Shown: piece after piece, positions 43,633 to 51,941 of the stretch
Numbering within the stretch: position 1 is the stretch's first letter
Layout of the letters: every line of letters begins with the position of its first letter
Origin: Thermohalobaculum sp039033215
Lineage (GTDB): Bacteria; Pseudomonadota; Alphaproteobacteria; Rhodobacterales; Rhodobacteraceae
Assembly: GCA_039033215.1 (NCBI GenBank)
Contig: JBCCDA010000006.1
Span: 1 to 64,000 of the forward strand
DNA: 64,000 nucleotides
Direction: 5' to 3'
Notes under the pieces: model-generated
What the model saw: the letters and a program-made list of their open reading frames with translations, nothing else
Told to the model about the DNA's origin: nothing
The model's database searches: none
Made by a program: the position numbers and the translations under genes

Positions 43633-43689
43633 CACCACCCCCCAGAACTATACCCTGATTGGGCGGTTGGGAGGGGATGCGGGGTGGTG
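43633..43689. other. Long-loop hairpin between convergent genes
   Basis: CACCACCCC (43633-43641) pairs perfectly with GGGGTGGTG (43681-43689) around a 39-nt loop, between the muramidase and alanine dehydrogenase 3' ends. No T-run, so a bidirectional 3'-end role is only a guess. Confidence 0.35.
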
Positions 43690-43722
43690 GTAGGCCTCGT
43701 GCAACAGACTCTATGGCCGTCG

Positions 43723-44841
43723 CTACCGCGTCAACGCCAGCTTCGGCGACAGAACGTCGATACCCAGCGCTTCACCCACGGCGAAGTAGGTCAGGTGCCC
43801 GGCGTGGACGTTCAGCCCCGCCAGCAGGTGCTCGTCATCACGGCAGGCCTCGGCCCAGCCCTTGTCGGCGAGCGCCAGCAGGAAGGGCATGGTGGCGTTT
43901 GTCAGCGCGATGGTCGAGGTGCGGGCAACAGCGCCGGGCATGTTGGCCACGCAGTAGTGGATGATGCCGTCGACCTCGTAGATCGGGTCCTGGTGGGTGG
44001 TCGCCTTCGAGGTCTCGAAGCATCCGCCCTGGTCGATCGCGACATCCACCAGCACCGCGCCGGGTTTCATGTGGGCAAGCTGATCCCGCCGCACCAGTTG
44101 CGGGGCAGCAGCGCCAGGGATGAGCACGGCGCCAACGACAAGGTCCGAGGCCAGCACCAGCTCCTCGGTCGACCCGGCGGAGGCATAGCGCGTCTTGAAG
44201 AGGTGCCCGAAGGCGTCATCCAGATAGCGCAGGCGGGGGAGCGAGCGGTCCAGCACCGTGACATCCGCGCCCATGCCTGCCGCGATCCGGGCCGCATGGG
44301 TGCCGACGACGCCGCCACCGATCACGGTGACCTGTGCCGGTCCGACGCCGGGGACACCGCCCATCAGCACCCCGCGCCCACCGTTGGCCTTCTGCAGGGC
44401 CCAGGCGCCGACCTGAGGGGACAGGCGCCCGGCGACCTCGGACATCGGGGCGAGCAGAGGCAGCCCGCCCTGCGGATCCGTCACGGTCTCGTAGGCGATA
44501 CAGGTGGCGCCCGAGGCGATCAGGTCCTTGGTCTGCTCGGGGTCCGGCGCAAGGTGGAGATAGGTGAAGAGCACCTGGCCTTCGGACAGTTGCGCGCGTT
44601 CGCTGGCTTGCGGCTCCTTGACCTTGACGATCATCTCGGCGGCTGACCAGATCTCGGCTGCCGTTGTCGCGACATGAGCCCCGGCGGCCCGGTAGTCGTC
44701 GTCCGTGAAGCCCGCACCTGCGCCCGCGCCCGTCTCGACCGTCACGTCGTGACCGTGGGCGACTGCCTCGCGGCAGGTCACGGGCGTCATGCCGACACGA
44801 AACTCCTGCGCCTTGATCTCCTTTGGACATCCGATCTTCAT
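43723..44841 (-). CDS. ald: Alanine dehydrogenase
   Basis: 372-aa NAD-dependent enzyme: L-alanine to pyruvate plus ammonium, reversible. Seen: N-terminal MKIGCPKEIKAQEFRVGMTP, catalytic Lys region VKVKEPQ, catalytic His in TYLHLAPD, NAD Rossmann motif VTVIGGGVVGTHAARIAAGMGA, and VDVAIDQGGCFETSKATTH. Full length; ATG 44841 chosen since homology begins there. Neighbouring azlDC on the same strand suggests an amino-acid nitrogen theme. Confidence 0.96.
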   Translation of the reverse strand: MKIGCPKEIKAQEFRVGMTPVTCREAVAHGHDVTVETGAGAGAGFTDDDYRAAGAHVATTAAEIWSAAEMIVKVKEPQASERAQLSEGQVLFTYLHLAPDPEQTKDLIASGATCIAYETVTDPQGGLPLLAPMSEVAGRLSPQVGAWALQKANGGRGVLMGGVPGVGPAQVTVIGGGVVGTHAARIAAGMGADVTVLDRSLPRLRYLDDAFGHLFKTRYASAGSTEELVLASDLVVGAVLIPGAAAPQLVRRDQLAHMKPGAVLVDVAIDQGGCFETSKATTHQDPIYEVDGIIHYCVANMPGAVARTSTIALTNATMPFLLALADKGWAEACRDDEHLLAGLNVHAGHLTYFAVGEALGIDVLSPKLALTR

Positions 44842-44925
44842 CGCCGCCTCCCCCCTTGTGTTATTGTTGGGGCCATTATGCCGCGATGTCGCGCGCCGGG
44901 ATAGGTCCCGCATGAACTGGTCGGG

Positions 44926-45246
44926 TCATCCCCCGACCAGGCCGACCGCATGGTAGGCGACCATCCCCGTCGCGAAGGCCCCGAACAGCGAGCGGGTGAC
45001 GACGCCCACGAAGACCGTTGCCGCCGCCCCGACCATGACCGACAGGGGCGCCAGGTCCCCTTCCGCCCCATAGATCACGGCGGGCGCCACCAGCGCCGGC
45101 AGGACGGTCACCGGCACAAAGCTCAGCGCCGCGGTCAGCCAGCCCGGCAGCACCCGCCCTGCCAGAAGGCCCAAAAATGAGTAGCGCACGATGAACGTCA
45201 CCGCCCCGAGCCCGCCGATGATCCCCCAGATCTCGAGATCGCTCAT
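44926..45246 (-). CDS. azlD: AzlD family branched-chain amino-acid exporter small subunit
   Basis: 106-aa membrane protein with about four TM segments; partner of AzlC. Seen: IIGGLGAVTFIVRYSFLGLL with the conserved R-x-S, then PVTVLPALVAPAVIYG. Its start overlaps the azlC stop by ATGA, so the two are co-translated. Together they form the LIV-E-type exporter for branched-chain amino acids or analogues. Confidence 0.92.
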   Translation of the reverse strand: MSDLEIWGIIGGLGAVTFIVRYSFLGLLAGRVLPGWLTAALSFVPVTVLPALVAPAVIYGAEGDLAPLSVMVGAAATVFVGVVTRSLFGAFATGMVAYHAVGLVGG

Positions 45247-45956
45247 GCCAGCACCCGCCGGGCGGCCATGCCTGCCCCGATTCCAACGATGCTGGCGGCG
45301 ATTACGCCCACTCCCTGCGGAAGTGCTGCGGCCGGCAGCGCTGCCGCCATGGCGACGGTGAAGGCGACCATGTGGGCGGGGGTCCGGATCAGCGGCGCCG
45401 ACAGCGCCAGGAACAGTGCAGGCGCGGCCATCTCAAGACCCCACTCCGGCGGGATCTGTGTGCCAAGCGCCACGCCAACCACGACCGGTGCGCTCCACCC
45501 GGGGATGGTGCAGGCGCCCGCGCCGAAGAAGTAGGCGATCCTCTGGGGCAAGGACGCAAACCGGCCCTCCTGATAGGCCTTCAGCGAAATCGTGTAGGTC
45601 TGGTCGTTCAGCATGTAGCCCGCGGCCAGTCTGGGCTGCCAGCCAGCACCCTGCCAGTGCGGCACGAGTGCGGCGGAGTACATCGCCATACGCAGGTTCA
45701 CCATCGCTCCGGCGGCAACGATGATCAGCGCAGGAGCCTGCTCCTGGATCAACTCCATTGCGACCAGCGAGGACGCCCCCGCCAGCACGATCAGCGTGAA
45801 CCCCGCGATCTGGCCCAGGTCCAGGCCCGTCTCGACGGCGACGATCCCGAAGATCAGACCGAAGGGCACAGTGGCCAGCTGCAGCGGCAAGGCGGCGGCA
45901 AAGCCGCGCCAGAAGGCACGCCGTGTTTGCCCCGTGTCTGCTGCCTGCTCCCTCAT
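45243..45956 (-). CDS. azlC: AzlC family branched-chain amino-acid exporter large subunit
   Basis: 237-aa polytopic membrane protein. Seen: FWRGFAAALPLQLATVPFGLIFG, then LIVLAGASSLVAMELIQEQAP and NLRMAMYSAALVPHW, the family hallmark, and DQTYTISLKAYQEG. Start ATG 45956 gives the standard length. Divergent from the hydrolase at 46012 with 55 bp between starts. Confidence 0.93.
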   Translation of the reverse strand: MREQAADTGQTRRAFWRGFAAALPLQLATVPFGLIFGIVAVETGLDLGQIAGFTLIVLAGASSLVAMELIQEQAPALIIVAAGAMVNLRMAMYSAALVPHWQGAGWQPRLAAGYMLNDQTYTISLKAYQEGRFASLPQRIAYFFGAGACTIPGWSAPVVVGVALGTQIPPEWGLEMAAPALFLALSAPLIRTPAHMVAFTVAMAAALPAAALPQGVGVIAASIVGIGAGMAARRVLA

Positions 45957-46011
45957 GCCCGTCTGATATCCCTGCTTGACGCGGGCCACCAGCCACGTTT
46001 TGTGATGGGTA

Positions 46012-46629
46012 ATGACAGGCGATGAGATACCCGTCGTGCTGCTGCACGGGCTTGGCCGAACCCCGGGTTCCATGCGCGCGCTGGCATGGCGGCTGGGCCG
46101 GGCGGGGTTTCGCACATCCTGTCTGGGGTATCCCTCGACAGAGCTGCGGGTGGGCGAGGCGATCGGGCATGTACGCGCTGCACTTGCGCGGCAGCCGGGG
46201 CCTCGATACCTCGTCGGACACTCGCTGGGCGGGCTGATCGCGGCGACGCTGCTGCGGGAAGATACCCTGCCGATCGGGCGGGTCGTGCAATTGGGGGCGC
46301 CGAACCTGGGTTCACCCGTGGCCGGGCGGCTGGGCGGGCAATGGCCGGTCAGGGGCATGTGCGGCCCGGCGATCGAGGAACTGGACGCCCACGAAACCGT
46401 TCCGGAGGACGACCCCCGCATCGCTGCCATCGCCGGGACGTTTGGCCCGCCCATGCCGGGATCGCCGGAGCGTCCGCACGACGGCGCGGTCAGCCGCCGC
46501 TCGGCCTGGGCGGGGGCCGGTCACCGGGCTGAGGTCGCGGTAATCCACACGTTGTTGCCGATCTCGGTCAAGGTGGCCACGTTGACGCTCACGTTCCTCA
46601 AGACCGGCACCCTCAGGGAGGTTTCATGA
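46012..46629 (+). CDS. Alpha/beta hydrolase, lipase-like
   Basis: 205-aa hydrolase. Seen: oxyanion motif VVLLHGLGRTPGSM, nucleophile elbow YLVGHSLGGLIAATLL, and lipase-like VVQLGAPNLGSPVAGRL. The region expected to hold the catalytic His (HDGAVSRRSAW) is followed by an unusual hydrophobic C-terminus (VATLTLTFLKTGT). Stop overlaps the fdhD start (ATGA). Cytosolic esterase or acyltransferase; substrate unknown. Confidence 0.85.
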   Translation: MTGDEIPVVLLHGLGRTPGSMRALAWRLGRAGFRTSCLGYPSTELRVGEAIGHVRAALARQPGPRYLVGHSLGGLIAATLLREDTLPIGRVVQLGAPNLGSPVAGRLGGQWPVRGMCGPAIEELDAHETVPEDDPRIAAIAGTFGPPMPGSPERPHDGAVSRRSAWAGAGHRAEVAVIHTLLPISVKVATLTLTFLKTGTLREVS

Positions 46630-47492
46630 CCCGCTTTCTGATCGCGCCTGATCCCGATGCGCCGCGCCTCACCCGGGCGATAACCGGCGTGGACCAGAGC
46701 GGGGCGATGTCCGAGATCCGGGTGGTCGAGGAGCGTGCGCTCACGATCTACCTGAACTCTCAGGAGATCGTGACGGCGATGACCATCGGCGACTACCCGG
46801 AGTATCTGGCGCTGGGGTACCTGCTGAACCAGGGGATGGTGCTGCCGGACGATCAGGTGACGGCAGTCGACTATGACGAAGACCTCGAGGTTGTCGTCGT
46901 CCGGACCGAGCGCCAGACGGACTATGAGGAGAAGCTGAAGAAGAAGACGCGCACGTCCGGCTGCGCGGTCGGCACGGTCTTTGGCGACATGATGGAGCAG
47001 CTGGAGGGTGTCAGCTTCGGCCCCGCCGAGGTGCGGACCTCGTGGCTCTATTCGCTGGCGCGTCAGATCAACACGCAACCATCGCTGTACCTGGAGGCGG
47101 GGGCGATCCACGGCACGGTGCTCTGCCGCGAGGAGACGCCACTCGTGTTCATGGAGGACGTTGGCCGCCACAACGCGGTGGACAAGATCGCGGGCTGGAT
47201 GTTCCGGGAGGGGGTCCGTGGTGAGGGCCATATCCTCTACACGACCGGTCGGCTGACCTCGGAGATGGTGATCAAGACGGCGCTGATGGGCATCCCCGTG
47301 CTCGCCTCGCGCAGTGGGTTCACCGCATGGGGCGTGGAGCTTGCCCGGCAGGTCGGTCTCACGCTGATCGGCCGGATGCGGGGCCAGCGGTTCCACTGCC
47401 TCTCGGGCGCAGAGCGGCTGGTGTTTGATACCGACATCGCCACGCTTGCCGAAGAAGACAAGAAGCATCGCCGCAAAGGGGCCGAACCATGA
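46626..47492 (+). CDS. fdhD: Formate dehydrogenase accessory sulfurtransferase FdhD-like
   Basis: 288-aa protein that transfers sulfur from IscS to the molybdenum cofactor of formate dehydrogenase. Seen: EERALTIYLNSQEIVTAMT, DVGRHNAVDKIAGW and GRLTSEMVIKTALMGIPVLASRSG, all FdhD hallmarks. The usual C-x2-C sulfur-relay loop is reduced to a single Cys113 (TSGCAVGTVF). The molybdenum-cofactor genes mobA, mobB and moeA lie 4-5 kb downstream on the same strand. The structural formate dehydrogenase is not in this window. Confidence 0.92.
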   Translation: MTRFLIAPDPDAPRLTRAITGVDQSGAMSEIRVVEERALTIYLNSQEIVTAMTIGDYPEYLALGYLLNQGMVLPDDQVTAVDYDEDLEVVVVRTERQTDYEEKLKKKTRTSGCAVGTVFGDMMEQLEGVSFGPAEVRTSWLYSLARQINTQPSLYLEAGAIHGTVLCREETPLVFMEDVGRHNAVDKIAGWMFREGVRGEGHILYTTGRLTSEMVIKTALMGIPVLASRSGFTAWGVELARQVGLTLIGRMRGQRFHCLSGAERLVFDTDIATLAEEDKKHRRKGAEP

Positions 47493-48292
47493 CCGAGGAA
47501 GACATCAACCGGGTGGTCGATGCTGAACTGGCGCGCCGGCGCATCGGGGCAGCCTTCGAGCCAAAGCAGGGTCGACTGTCCGCCGTTCTGCGCCATCCGC
47601 TCTTCCTGACCGTCTTTGCGTTCGTGGTCACTACCGTCATCGGCGGCTTCTATGATGGCATCGTGCAGGACCGCCGCGCCGAGGCCCTCGCTGCCGAGAA
47701 CGCCCGTGCGCAGCGTGCCGCCGAAGCCGAGTTGGCCGTCGCTGGCGTCGAGGCCATCGCGCGGCTGGCCTTCGAGATCAACACGCGCGCGAGGTTCGTC
47801 GCCTACGCCGTATGGCGTGGCGATCTGGAGAGCGCTGAAGAACGCAAGGACGCGCTCGATGCGCTCTCGATTCGCTGGGACACCGAGTTCCGGCTCAATC
47901 TGATGAAGATTCGCGGCTACCTGGGCAACCACCTGCGGGGCAATCACTACGAAAGCGCGTTCGCAAACGTGGTGGCACCGTCAATGGAAACGATGATGGT
48001 TTGTATCGCCGCCGCATTCGACCGTTCACGCACGGAAGGCTTTGCCCGGATGGATGACGCAGCCCTGGACCGCCCGCTTCTGCCCTGGTGTGCCAGCAGG
48101 GAGTTCCCGGATCTGGGTTGGTTCGACTACAGCATGGCGCACTACGAACGATCGGGAACGTGCACCAACATGATCCTCTGGGCCTTGTCTCAGCAGATCC
48201 GTGAAAATGCCGCAGGCCCGGTCACGGCCGATCAGGATGTCGAGCGGCTCGACTATTTTGGAGAGTTGGCCGAGGGCTGCAAGGGCCTGTAA
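47489..48292 (+). CDS. Membrane-anchored protein of unknown function, coupled to fdhD
   Basis: 267-aa protein overlapping the fdhD stop by ATGA. Seen: a cytoplasmic N-terminus, one TM at about 34-56 (PLFLTVFAFVVTTVIGGFYDG), a coiled-coil run (RRAEALAAENARAQRAAEAEL) and a helical periplasmic domain with three or four cysteines. I do not recognise the family. Coupling to fdhD would suggest a link to formate dehydrogenase or simply a shared transcript. Confidence 0.7.
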   Translation: MTEEDINRVVDAELARRRIGAAFEPKQGRLSAVLRHPLFLTVFAFVVTTVIGGFYDGIVQDRRAEALAAENARAQRAAEAELAVAGVEAIARLAFEINTRARFVAYAVWRGDLESAEERKDALDALSIRWDTEFRLNLMKIRGYLGNHLRGNHYESAFANVVAPSMETMMVCIAAAFDRSRTEGFARMDDAALDRPLLPWCASREFPDLGWFDYSMAHYERSGTCTNMILWALSQQIRENAAGPVTADQDVERLDYFGELAEGCKGL

Positions 48293-48478
48293 AACAACAC
48301 CAATAGCTCTCGGACTCCAAACATTTCACCTTGGAAACCGGGTCGCGGTCGTCGTCGAAGAAGACATGGGGCGCCACCACGACGGCGGCAGTTTCAAAAC
48401 CTGGGGTTGAAACACTCAGCAAGCGGTAACTACGGTGCGCGACTATTTGGATAGATTTTAGACTTGAGGATTTGACCG

Positions 48479-48901
48479 ATGGTTCGGCAGCTTGCCTACA
48501 TCAGCTCCAGCTGGCAGCAAGACATTACGGATTTCGTCGACGACACGCTGCCGAGGATCCAAGAGAACAACAGCGAGGCGGGCGTTACGGGTATCCTACT
48601 GTTCTGCCACGGTTCGTTCTTTCAGGTGCTCGAGGGTGAGGACGCCGTGCTGGAGGCGCTCTTTCGCAAGATTTGCAAGAGCAGACGCCACCGCAACGTT
48701 CTGAAGATGCTTGACCGCGAACAGGCAGTACGAAGTTTCCCTGACTGGTCAATGGGCTGGCAGCATATCGCTGACGATCATCCCCTTGCGCCAGAGCTGA
48801 AGAGGCTTGGTTCGATAGACGGGGTCAAGGAGCAGATGCAGCATGACAGCATCACGCTCATACGGCTGATCGAGTCCTATTTCGTCGTCAACAGCCGCTG
48901 A
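48479..48901 (+). CDS. BLUF-domain blue-light photoreceptor
   Basis: 140-aa stand-alone BLUF protein binding FAD non-covalently and sensing blue light. All key photocycle positions are present: Tyr7 (QLAYISSS), Asn31 (NNSEAGVTG), Gln49 (GSFFQVLEG), and Trp90/Met92 (FPDWSMGW), matching the Y, N, Q, W and M of AppA. The C-terminal cap has about 45 residues and no effector domain, so it must act by protein contact. ATG 48479 has GAGGA upstream. No partner gene is obvious; the EAL or cyclase partners seen elsewhere are not adjacent. Confidence 0.93.
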   Translation: MVRQLAYISSSWQQDITDFVDDTLPRIQENNSEAGVTGILLFCHGSFFQVLEGEDAVLEALFRKICKSRRHRNVLKMLDREQAVRSFPDWSMGWQHIADDHPLAPELKRLGSIDGVKEQMQHDSITLIRLIESYFVVNSR

Positions 48902-49081
48902 CTTCCGGCTCCTCCCAATCGTCCAAGACTCTCCATGATCTGACGCTATCGCTGTCCGTCAGGCGTGGTTGTCGCGCGGTTCTGTGTTGACCCGGGACCT
49001 CTACCACGCGACCTAAAGGATCCGGGTCTTGCCCGGGACGGCGCAGCATAAAACGGCAACCGCCCAAACAGGGAGACAGTC

Positions 49082-49936
49082 ATGTCCACCCAGTCCACGA
49101 TCTCGAAGAAGGACGCCATCGCGAACCCCGACAGCAAGAAGAAGGGGCGGATGACCGTCCCGAAGTTCATGGGGAGAAAGGGTGGCGAGCCGCTGGTTTG
49201 TCTGACCTCCTACACAGCGCACGTGGCGGCGATCTGCGATGAGGTCTGCGATCTGCTGCTGGTGGGCGACAGCCTGGGCATGGTGATCCACGGCATGCCG
49301 AACACGCTGGGCGTGACGCTCGAGCACATGATCATGCACGGGCAAGCAACCATGCGCGGCGCCTCGACCGCGCTGGTGGTCGTCGACATGCCCTTCGGGT
49401 CATTCGAGGAAAGCCCCGAGGTCGCGTTCCGCAATGCCTCCCGCGTGGTCAAGGAAACGGGGTGTCATGCGGTCAAGCTGGAGGGTGGCGTCGAGATGGC
49501 CGCCACCATCCGGCACCTCACGCGCCGCGGCATCCCGGTGATGGCGCATATCGGGCTGATGCCCCAGGCGATGAACACCGCGGGCGGGTTCAAGGCGGTG
49601 CGCGACGAGGCCGAGTTCGATGCCGTGGTGGCCGATGCCCATGCGGTGCAGGAGGCGGGCGCCTTCAGCGTGGTGGTCGAAGGGGTCGCCGCATCCCTGG
49701 CCGAACGCATCACCCAAGAGCTCACCATCCCCACGATCGGCATCGGTGCGGGCCGCGACTGCGACGGCCAGATCCTGGTGTTCGAGGATATGGTGGGCCT
49801 GCTGCCGCGCGTGCCGACCTTCGTGAAACGGTACGGGACCATGCAGGAGATGATGCAGGCCGCAGTGGGCCAGTACGCCGACGAGGTGAAGGCCAAGACC
49901 TTCCCGGGCGACGAACATACATACAGAAAGAAGTGA
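49082..49936 (+). CDS. panB: 3-methyl-2-oxobutanoate hydroxymethyltransferase
   Basis: 284-aa enzyme of pantothenate synthesis: transfers a hydroxymethyl group from methylene-THF to ketoisovalerate to form ketopantoate. Seen: MTVPKFMGRKGGEPLVCLTSYTA, LLVGDSLGMVIHGMPNTLG, AVKLEGGVEMAATI, HIGLMPQ and GIGAGRDCDGQILVFEDMVGL. The last 53 codons are nearly duplicated at 50672-50836 (see findings). panC is not seen nearby. Confidence 0.96.
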   Translation: MSTQSTISKKDAIANPDSKKKGRMTVPKFMGRKGGEPLVCLTSYTAHVAAICDEVCDLLLVGDSLGMVIHGMPNTLGVTLEHMIMHGQATMRGASTALVVVDMPFGSFEESPEVAFRNASRVVKETGCHAVKLEGGVEMAATIRHLTRRGIPVMAHIGLMPQAMNTAGGFKAVRDEAEFDAVVADAHAVQEAGAFSVVVEGVAASLAERITQELTIPTIGIGAGRDCDGQILVFEDMVGLLPRVPTFVKRYGTMQEMMQAAVGQYADEVKAKTFPGDEHTYRKK

Positions 49937-49976
49937 CACTGGGCTCTATCCAATGCTCGAGGATCGCGAAATCAGC

Positions 49977-50501
49977 ATGACCTACGAATTAGACCGTCCT
50001 ATAGCCCGACGGGTTGCGGCGGCTTGCGCGAAGTCCGGCGTCAGCTGGCGGGGGTGGCTCGGGGTTCGGGTTGCACTCTATTCGATGGGGGCCCTTTCCG
50101 TGATGGGTGTCATGGGAGCGGCGCTGTTCATCCTCAACGCATTTGACGCTGAAATCCCAAAACCCCTGGTTGTCTATGGCAGTGTGGTGATCGTGCCAGC
50201 GATATGGTTTTGGCTCGCCCGCGCCCTAAACGCGGAAAGCGTTGACAGAGCCCTTGCTTCAGCGATTGCTCAAGAGACTTCTACGATGACTTTGTCATCC
50301 ACTGGCATGCGCGTCTCGAGCGCGAGTGCAAAGTTTGCCTTCGATTGGCGCGCTATCGATGACTTCATTGCTGTGCGTGATGGATTCGGTTTTAGGGTCG
50401 GTGCGATGGTTTTCCCGGTCCCGTCTTATTCTTTGCCCAGCGGCGTTACTCCTGACGACATCCGAGCCATGGCAGTTCGTTGGGGAATGGGGACAAATTG
50501 A
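49977..50501 (+). CDS. Small membrane protein, YcxB-like C-terminus
   Basis: 174-aa protein with two TM segments (about 33-56 and 65-82) and a C-terminal domain whose TLSSTGMRVSSASAKFAFDWRAIDDFI pattern resembles the YcxB family. Start uncertain between 49953 and 49977; neither has a strong SD. Function unknown. It lies between panB and the mobA' fragment, so it sits inside or beside the duplicated segment; its TGA overlaps a TTG at which the mobA-like fragment begins. Confidence 0.7.
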   Translation: MTYELDRPIARRVAAACAKSGVSWRGWLGVRVALYSMGALSVMGVMGAALFILNAFDAEIPKPLVVYGSVVIVPAIWFWLARALNAESVDRALASAIAQETSTMTLSSTGMRVSSASAKFAFDWRAIDDFIAVRDGFGFRVGAMVFPVPSYSLPSGVTPDDIRAMAVRWGMGTN

Positions 50502-50657
50502 CCATCGCAGGGATCATCTCGGCGGTCGGCGCGGCGCATGGGCGGCGGCGACAAGGCACTCTTGGAGGTCGCGGGGCGGCCGTTGCTTGCCTGGGTAACC
50601 GGCCGGTTACGCCCCTGGGTCACGGAGATCGCCCTGAACGCAATTGGGTTCGGCGCG
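50498..50657 (+). pseudogene. Broken 5' copy of mobA
   Basis: Matches the first about 175 bp of mobA at 51153 (TTG-ACC-ATC-GCA versus ATG-AGC-ATC-GCA, then MGGGDKALLEVAGRPLLAWV in both). A 5-nt deletion removes most of the GTP-binding loop (LAGGQARRMGG) and shifts the frame; a further 12-nt deletion lies near its end. About 80-85 percent identical by eye. It stops at the junction with the panB-like fragment. Not functional. Confidence 0.88.
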
Positions 50658-50671
50658 CTATGCTCTACCTG

Positions 50672-50836
50672 CTGGTGTTCGAGGATATGGTGGGCCTGCT
50701 GCCCCGCGTGCCGACCTTCGTGAAACGGTACGGGACCATGCAGGAGATGATGCAGGCCGCGGTGGGCCAGTACGCCGACGAGGTGAAGGCCAAGACCTTC
50801 CCGGGCGATGAGCACACCTACCGGCAGAAGGGGTAG
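50672..50836 (+). pseudogene. Broken 3' copy of panB
   Basis: Starts at CTGGTGTTC and repeats panB 49775-49936, offset 897 bp: only two differences in the first 132 nt, then several in the last 30 nt. Encodes LVFEDMVGLLPRVPTFVKRY through DEHTYRQKG with its stop. It lacks the catalytic N-terminal 230 residues, so cannot be an active enzyme. It abuts the mobA' fragment at 50658-50671. Confidence 0.9.
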
Positions 50837-50843
50837 GAGCGCT

Positions 50844-51035
50844 TCAGACGTGGCTGTCCGGTGCTGTGATCTTGCGGGGTTTGTCCGGGCTCACAGTCTT
50901 GCCCTCTGCCTTGGTCAGATAGGGGCTGGAGGCATCAGTGAACGTCTTGCCTGGGTTGCCGACGGAGGTCCCGGCGCCCTGCGCGCCGTCAAGCTCGGCG
51001 TCCTCAATGGGTTCGGGCTTCTTCTGGTCGGTCAT
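50844..51035 (-). CDS. Small protein with double-glycine-type leader motif
   Basis: 63-aa protein, ATG 51035 with GGAGA 5 nt upstream. Residues 10-21 IEDAELDGAQGA fit the E-L-x-x-A-x-G-A pattern of double-glycine-type leaders cleaved by C39 peptidases, giving a 21-aa leader and a 42-aa Cys-free hydrophilic core (residues 22-63). No C39 transporter or modification enzyme is near. Alternatively it is just an unstructured small cytosolic protein. It sits opposite in strand between the panB fragment and mobA. Confidence 0.6.
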   Translation of the reverse strand: MTDQKKPEPIEDAELDGAQGAGTSVGNPGKTFTDASSPYLTKAEGKTVSPDKPRKITAPDSHV

Positions 51036-51152
51036 GATTGTCTCCTTCGTCGAATACGCACTCAGATCAGCATATTCCGGACGGCCACTCAGTATCAATT
51101 GCTACAGGCACAATGCCTTTGCGCCGACCCCGTCGTCGGCTAGACAGCGCGC

Positions 51153-51779
51153 ATGAGCATCGCAGGGATCATACTCGCCGGCGGACAGGCGCGGCGCATG
51201 GGCGGCGGCGACAAGGCGTTGCTCGAGGTCGCGGGGCGGCCGCTGCTCGCCTGGGTAACCGACCGGTTGCGCCCCCAGGTCGCCGAGGTAGCGTTGAACG
51301 CGAACGGCGATCCCTCGCGGTTCGGCGCGTTCGGCCTGCCCGTGGTCCCGGATACGGTCGAGGGGTTTGTCGGCCCGCTTGGTGGTGTCCTGGCAGGAAT
51401 GCGCTGGGCGGCCGCACGGGGACACACCCATATCGTCTCTGCGGCAGCGGACACGCCGTTCTTCCCCGATGATCTGGTAGAGCGTCTGCTGGCGGCAAAG
51501 GGCATCATGCCGATCTCCATGGCTACGACCGAGGACCCCGAACGCGGCCTCTCCGAACACCCGACCTTTGCGCTCTGGCCCGTGGACCTGGCCGATGATC
51601 TGGAACATGCTCTGACCACGTCGACGATGCGCAAGGTCATCGTCTGGACCTCGCGGCATGGCTGCGCGCGCGCCGTCTTCCCCGGCGACTATCCGTTCTT
51701 CAACGCCAACACCCCCGAGGATCTGGAGAAGGCGGAAGAGATCGCCGCGGGCATGACGCACGCGGCAGGGCCAACATGA
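51153..51779 (+). CDS. mobA: Molybdenum cofactor guanylyltransferase
   Basis: 208-aa enzyme that attaches GMP to molybdopterin to make the bis-MGD cofactor used by DMSO-reductase-family enzymes such as formate dehydrogenase. Seen: nucleotidyltransferase loop ILAGGQARRMGGGDKALLEV and the metal-binding AAADTPFFPDDLV. This is the intact copy; a broken 5' copy lies at 50498. mobB and moeA follow on the same strand. Confidence 0.95.
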   Translation: MSIAGIILAGGQARRMGGGDKALLEVAGRPLLAWVTDRLRPQVAEVALNANGDPSRFGAFGLPVVPDTVEGFVGPLGGVLAGMRWAAARGHTHIVSAAADTPFFPDDLVERLLAAKGIMPISMATTEDPERGLSEHPTFALWPVDLADDLEHALTTSTMRKVIVWTSRHGCARAVFPGDYPFFNANTPEDLEKAEEIAAGMTHAAGPT

Positions 51780-51941
51780 CATCGGACCCGCCAAGAGCAA
51801 GTTTTGGACAAGCTACCCGCGGCAGTTGCCGCCCCGGCGATCACCGCATGCCGCATTGTTCCCGTCCCCCGAGAGCACGGGTTCTGGCAAAAGGCGGCGC
51901 GGCGCCTTAAGTCGGTCCCAGACGGGAAGGGGAGCGTCGCC

